Positions 62,874-64,000 of a stretch of 64,000 nucleotides of DNA are shown piece by piece. Position numbers and translations under genes: made by a program. The first letter of the stretch is position 1. Every line of letters starts with the position of its first letter. The stretch is taken from assembly GCA_934675585.1 (NCBI GenBank), contig CAKUQY010000006.1:28801-92800 (forward strand), read 5' to 3'. The stretch is from an uncultured Opitutales bacterium (GTDB lineage: Bacteria; Verrucomicrobiota; Verrucomicrobiia; Opitutales; UBA953). The notes under the pieces were generated by a model. It worked only from the letters and a program-made list of their open reading frames with translations, had not been told where the DNA came from and made no database searches.

Positions 62874-63746
62874 ATGAAACATTACTCCTCTCATTTCATG
62901 AAATTTGCGTTTGCGGCAACGGCGGCGTTGCTGTTCTGCGTTCCCGCGACGGCGGAAACGTATTGGGCTCGCGGCGTCAGCGCAAACGGCGGCTGGCACG
63001 ATGCCGCGAAAACTTGGTCGGGCGACAGTCAGATGTGCTGGGCGGCAAGCGCAAGCAACATTCTTTGGTGGTGGCAGGACAAATTCACCATCCCGGGCAA
63101 CGTGCCGAACGGAACGGGCATCTGGGACTACGTGCGCACCAGTTTTTCCGACACTACGGGCACGCAGGACAGCGTCTATAAAATGTGGTTTGACGGGAAC
63201 GGCACAAAAGGAGGTTTTTATAAAAACAGAACCGGCTTCAAACTCAGAGCGCCCGATTACAAAGTAGAGGATGTCTCCGTTCAAGGGTTTTCCGCATACG
63301 CATACGGAATTACCGCCCGAAGCCTCTCCGATATGGTAAAAACCAAATTTGAAAACGGCTGGGGACTCTCCATCGGCGTCACGGAAAAAACGGCAAATAA
63401 CTACCAGCATGCGATTACGGTTTGGGGAGCGGAACTGACCAACGGAATTTTGTCGAAAATTTGGATCACCGATTCCGATGATTTTTACAACGGATTGGTT
63501 GCGTGCGATATCGAAATGAAGGAGAATAATTTCTACCTCAAGCCCTCCTATTATTCGGGCAACGGCAAATCGTTTTTCAGCGCCGGGAACTCCTACTACA
63601 TCCACAAATACGTGTGGTTGGATTCCAACGCGGATTTCCTTCCGCAGATCCCCGAGCCTTCGGTATTCGGGCTGCTCGCGGGAACGGCGGCGCTCGCCCT
63701 TGCGGGAATGCGCCGCAGAAAGCGGAACACAACACGACAACCATGA
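62874..63746 (+). CDS. IdeS/Mac-like cysteine peptidase, paralogue, with PEP-CTERM tail
   Basis: A 290-residue paralogue of the 58429 protein. Signal peptide (FAFAATAALLFCVPATA). Cys55 in 'SQMCWAASASNILWWWQDK', His179 in 'NYQHAITVWGAE', Asp200 in 'ILSKIWITDSDD'; the His and Asp segments are strikingly like IdeS. Ends with IPEPSVFGLLAGT, hydrophobic stretch and RRRKR. Followed by a terminator made from the iterated word. Last gene of the block. Confidence 0.83.
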   Translation: MKHYSSHFMKFAFAATAALLFCVPATAETYWARGVSANGGWHDAAKTWSGDSQMCWAASASNILWWWQDKFTIPGNVPNGTGIWDYVRTSFSDTTGTQDSVYKMWFDGNGTKGGFYKNRTGFKLRAPDYKVEDVSVQGFSAYAYGITARSLSDMVKTKFENGWGLSIGVTEKTANNYQHAITVWGAELTNGILSKIWITDSDDFYNGLVACDIEMKENNFYLKPSYYSGNGKSFFSAGNSYYIHKYVWLDSNADFLPQIPEPSVFGLLAGTAALALAGMRRRKRNTTRQP

Positions 63747-63777
63747 AAAAACGGCGTTCCCGCGGAGACTCTCTCTT

Positions 63778-63830
63778 GCGGGAACGCTTCCTTGCGGAGA
63801 AGACGTTCCCGCGTTCCCGCGCGGTTTTTT
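63778..63830 (+). terminator. Terminator of the protease block, from the iterated word
   Basis: GCGGGAACG (63778-63786) pairs with CGTTCCCGC (63804-63812); another CGTTCCCGC at 63812-63820 is followed by GCGG and six T (63825-63830). Confidence 0.75.
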
Positions 63831-63864
63831 AATGACGACAATTTGGCATTATTAAGAATTGTTA

Positions 63865-63893
63865 TTGACATCAATCTTTTCGATAGATAAAAT
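63865..63893 (+). promoter_or_regulatory. Sigma70-like promoter before the right-edge gene
   Basis: TTGACA (63865-63870), 17-bp spacer, TAAAAT (63888-63893), 36 bp upstream of the ATG at 63930. Confidence 0.8.
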
Positions 63894-63903
63894 TAGCGGC
63901 ATC

Positions 63904-63938
63904 TTAAAACCCCGAATTTTTTATTTTTTATGAGCGAA
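63904..63938 (+). repeat. 35-bp direct repeat, right flank of the protease block
   Basis: Second copy of the repeat at 58375-58409, again ending in ATGAGCGAA. Confidence 0.9.
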
Positions 63939-64000
63939 AACTTTACTTACAATTATCTTGCGGGAACGCGGCGGCGTAAAGGCTTGACTCCGCGCACCGC
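63930..64000 (+). CDS. Partial gene at the right edge
   Basis: Frame starting MSENFTYNYLAGTRRRKGLT and running off the edge. The start matches the leader frame at 58401. 'AGT' is from the iterated word. Too short for a family assignment. Confidence 0.55.
   Translation, partial: MSENFTYNYLAGTRRRKGLTPRT

Larger units (their letters stand above)
1..64000. repeat. Highly iterated 9-bp word GCGGGAACG / CGTTCCCGC
   Basis: The word occurs throughout the window on both strands, inside genes and between them. By hand, the 7-bp core GGGAACG/CGTTCCC occurs 8 times in the ATP-grasp gene (2840-3982), 8 times in the RNA methyltransferase gene (4042-5322) and 6 times in the RluD-like gene (6773-7729); a random 7-mer on both strands would be expected about 0.1-0.2 times per gene. 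It is read in every frame, giving Ala-Gly-Thr, Val-Pro-Ala, Arg-Glu-Arg or Gly-Asn. Inverted pairs form terminator stems. I see no copy in fabF, acpP, the HU gene or pckG. A role in DNA uptake, recombination or chromosome organisation is inference. Confidence 0.95.

Noticed and set aside
1..64000. The iterated word as a transcription-factor binding site
   Set aside because: It is as common within genes as between them and in all frames, which does not fit a classical operator.

Overview
The window looks like a chromosomal contig from a Verrucomicrobiota bacterium of the Opitutia type, probably host- or gut-associated. This is inferred from repeated PEP-CTERM sorting tails (VPEPSxFGLLAGT plus an Arg-rich end), a Gram-negative envelope gene set, AT-rich leaders with few Shine-Dalgarno sequences, and scattered intergenic repeats. 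No rRNA or complete phylogenetic marker is present, so the assignment is tentative. Most genes are housekeeping and lie on the minus strand in short operons.

Layout. 0-8.8 kb: partial secreted protein, PEGA-like protein, rubrerythrin, ATP-grasp enzyme, RNA methyltransferase, AAA/DUF4143 ATPase, RluD-like synthase, SurA-like foldase. 8.8-19.3 kb: PEP-CTERM protein, MurU-like nucleotidyltransferase, hydrolase, fabF-acpP-fabG, HU, methyltransferase, TPR protein, panB, separated by repeat-rich gaps. 19.6-26.8 kb: a second DUF4143 ATPase, a repeat field, then a surface-glycan operon (IspD/TarI-like, SDR, pyruvyltransferase, flippase, LicD). 26.9-34.4 kb: GbsR-like regulator and a division operon, ftsQ-ftsA-ftsZ-clpP-Sel1-hisC, with upp divergent. 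34.4-44 kb: an Ank/Sel1/FGE protein, two small membrane or secreted proteins, repeats with a transposase relic, rodA, rne, a third DUF4143 ATPase. 44.3-58.3 kb: GTP-PEPCK, SulP transporter, prmA-purN-yraN-HAD operon, tRNA-Thr, then icd-AsmA-like-EptA-like-gmhB-trypsin-like operon. 58.3-63.8 kb: a visibly GC-richer block of four secreted PEP-CTERM peptidases (two IdeS-like cysteine peptidases, a zinc peptidase, a kexin-like subtilase with P domain), flanked by a 35-bp direct repeat that carries a start codon.

The most striking signal is a 9-bp word, GCGGGAACG (reverse complement CGTTCCCGC), repeated hundreds of bases apart or closer through almost the whole window, in both orientations, in all reading frames and between genes. 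It appears in proteins as AGT, VPA, RER or GN. Close inverted pairs form intrinsic terminator stems. It is absent from fabF, acpP, the HU gene and pckG. This resembles DNA-uptake sequences (Neisseria DUS, Haemophilus USS) or cyanobacterial HIP1, but with a different word and higher density. Two long C/G homopolymers (C11 in the pyruvyltransferase, C9 at the start of the first IdeS-like gene) sit where slippage would change the protein and are candidate phase-variation tracts.
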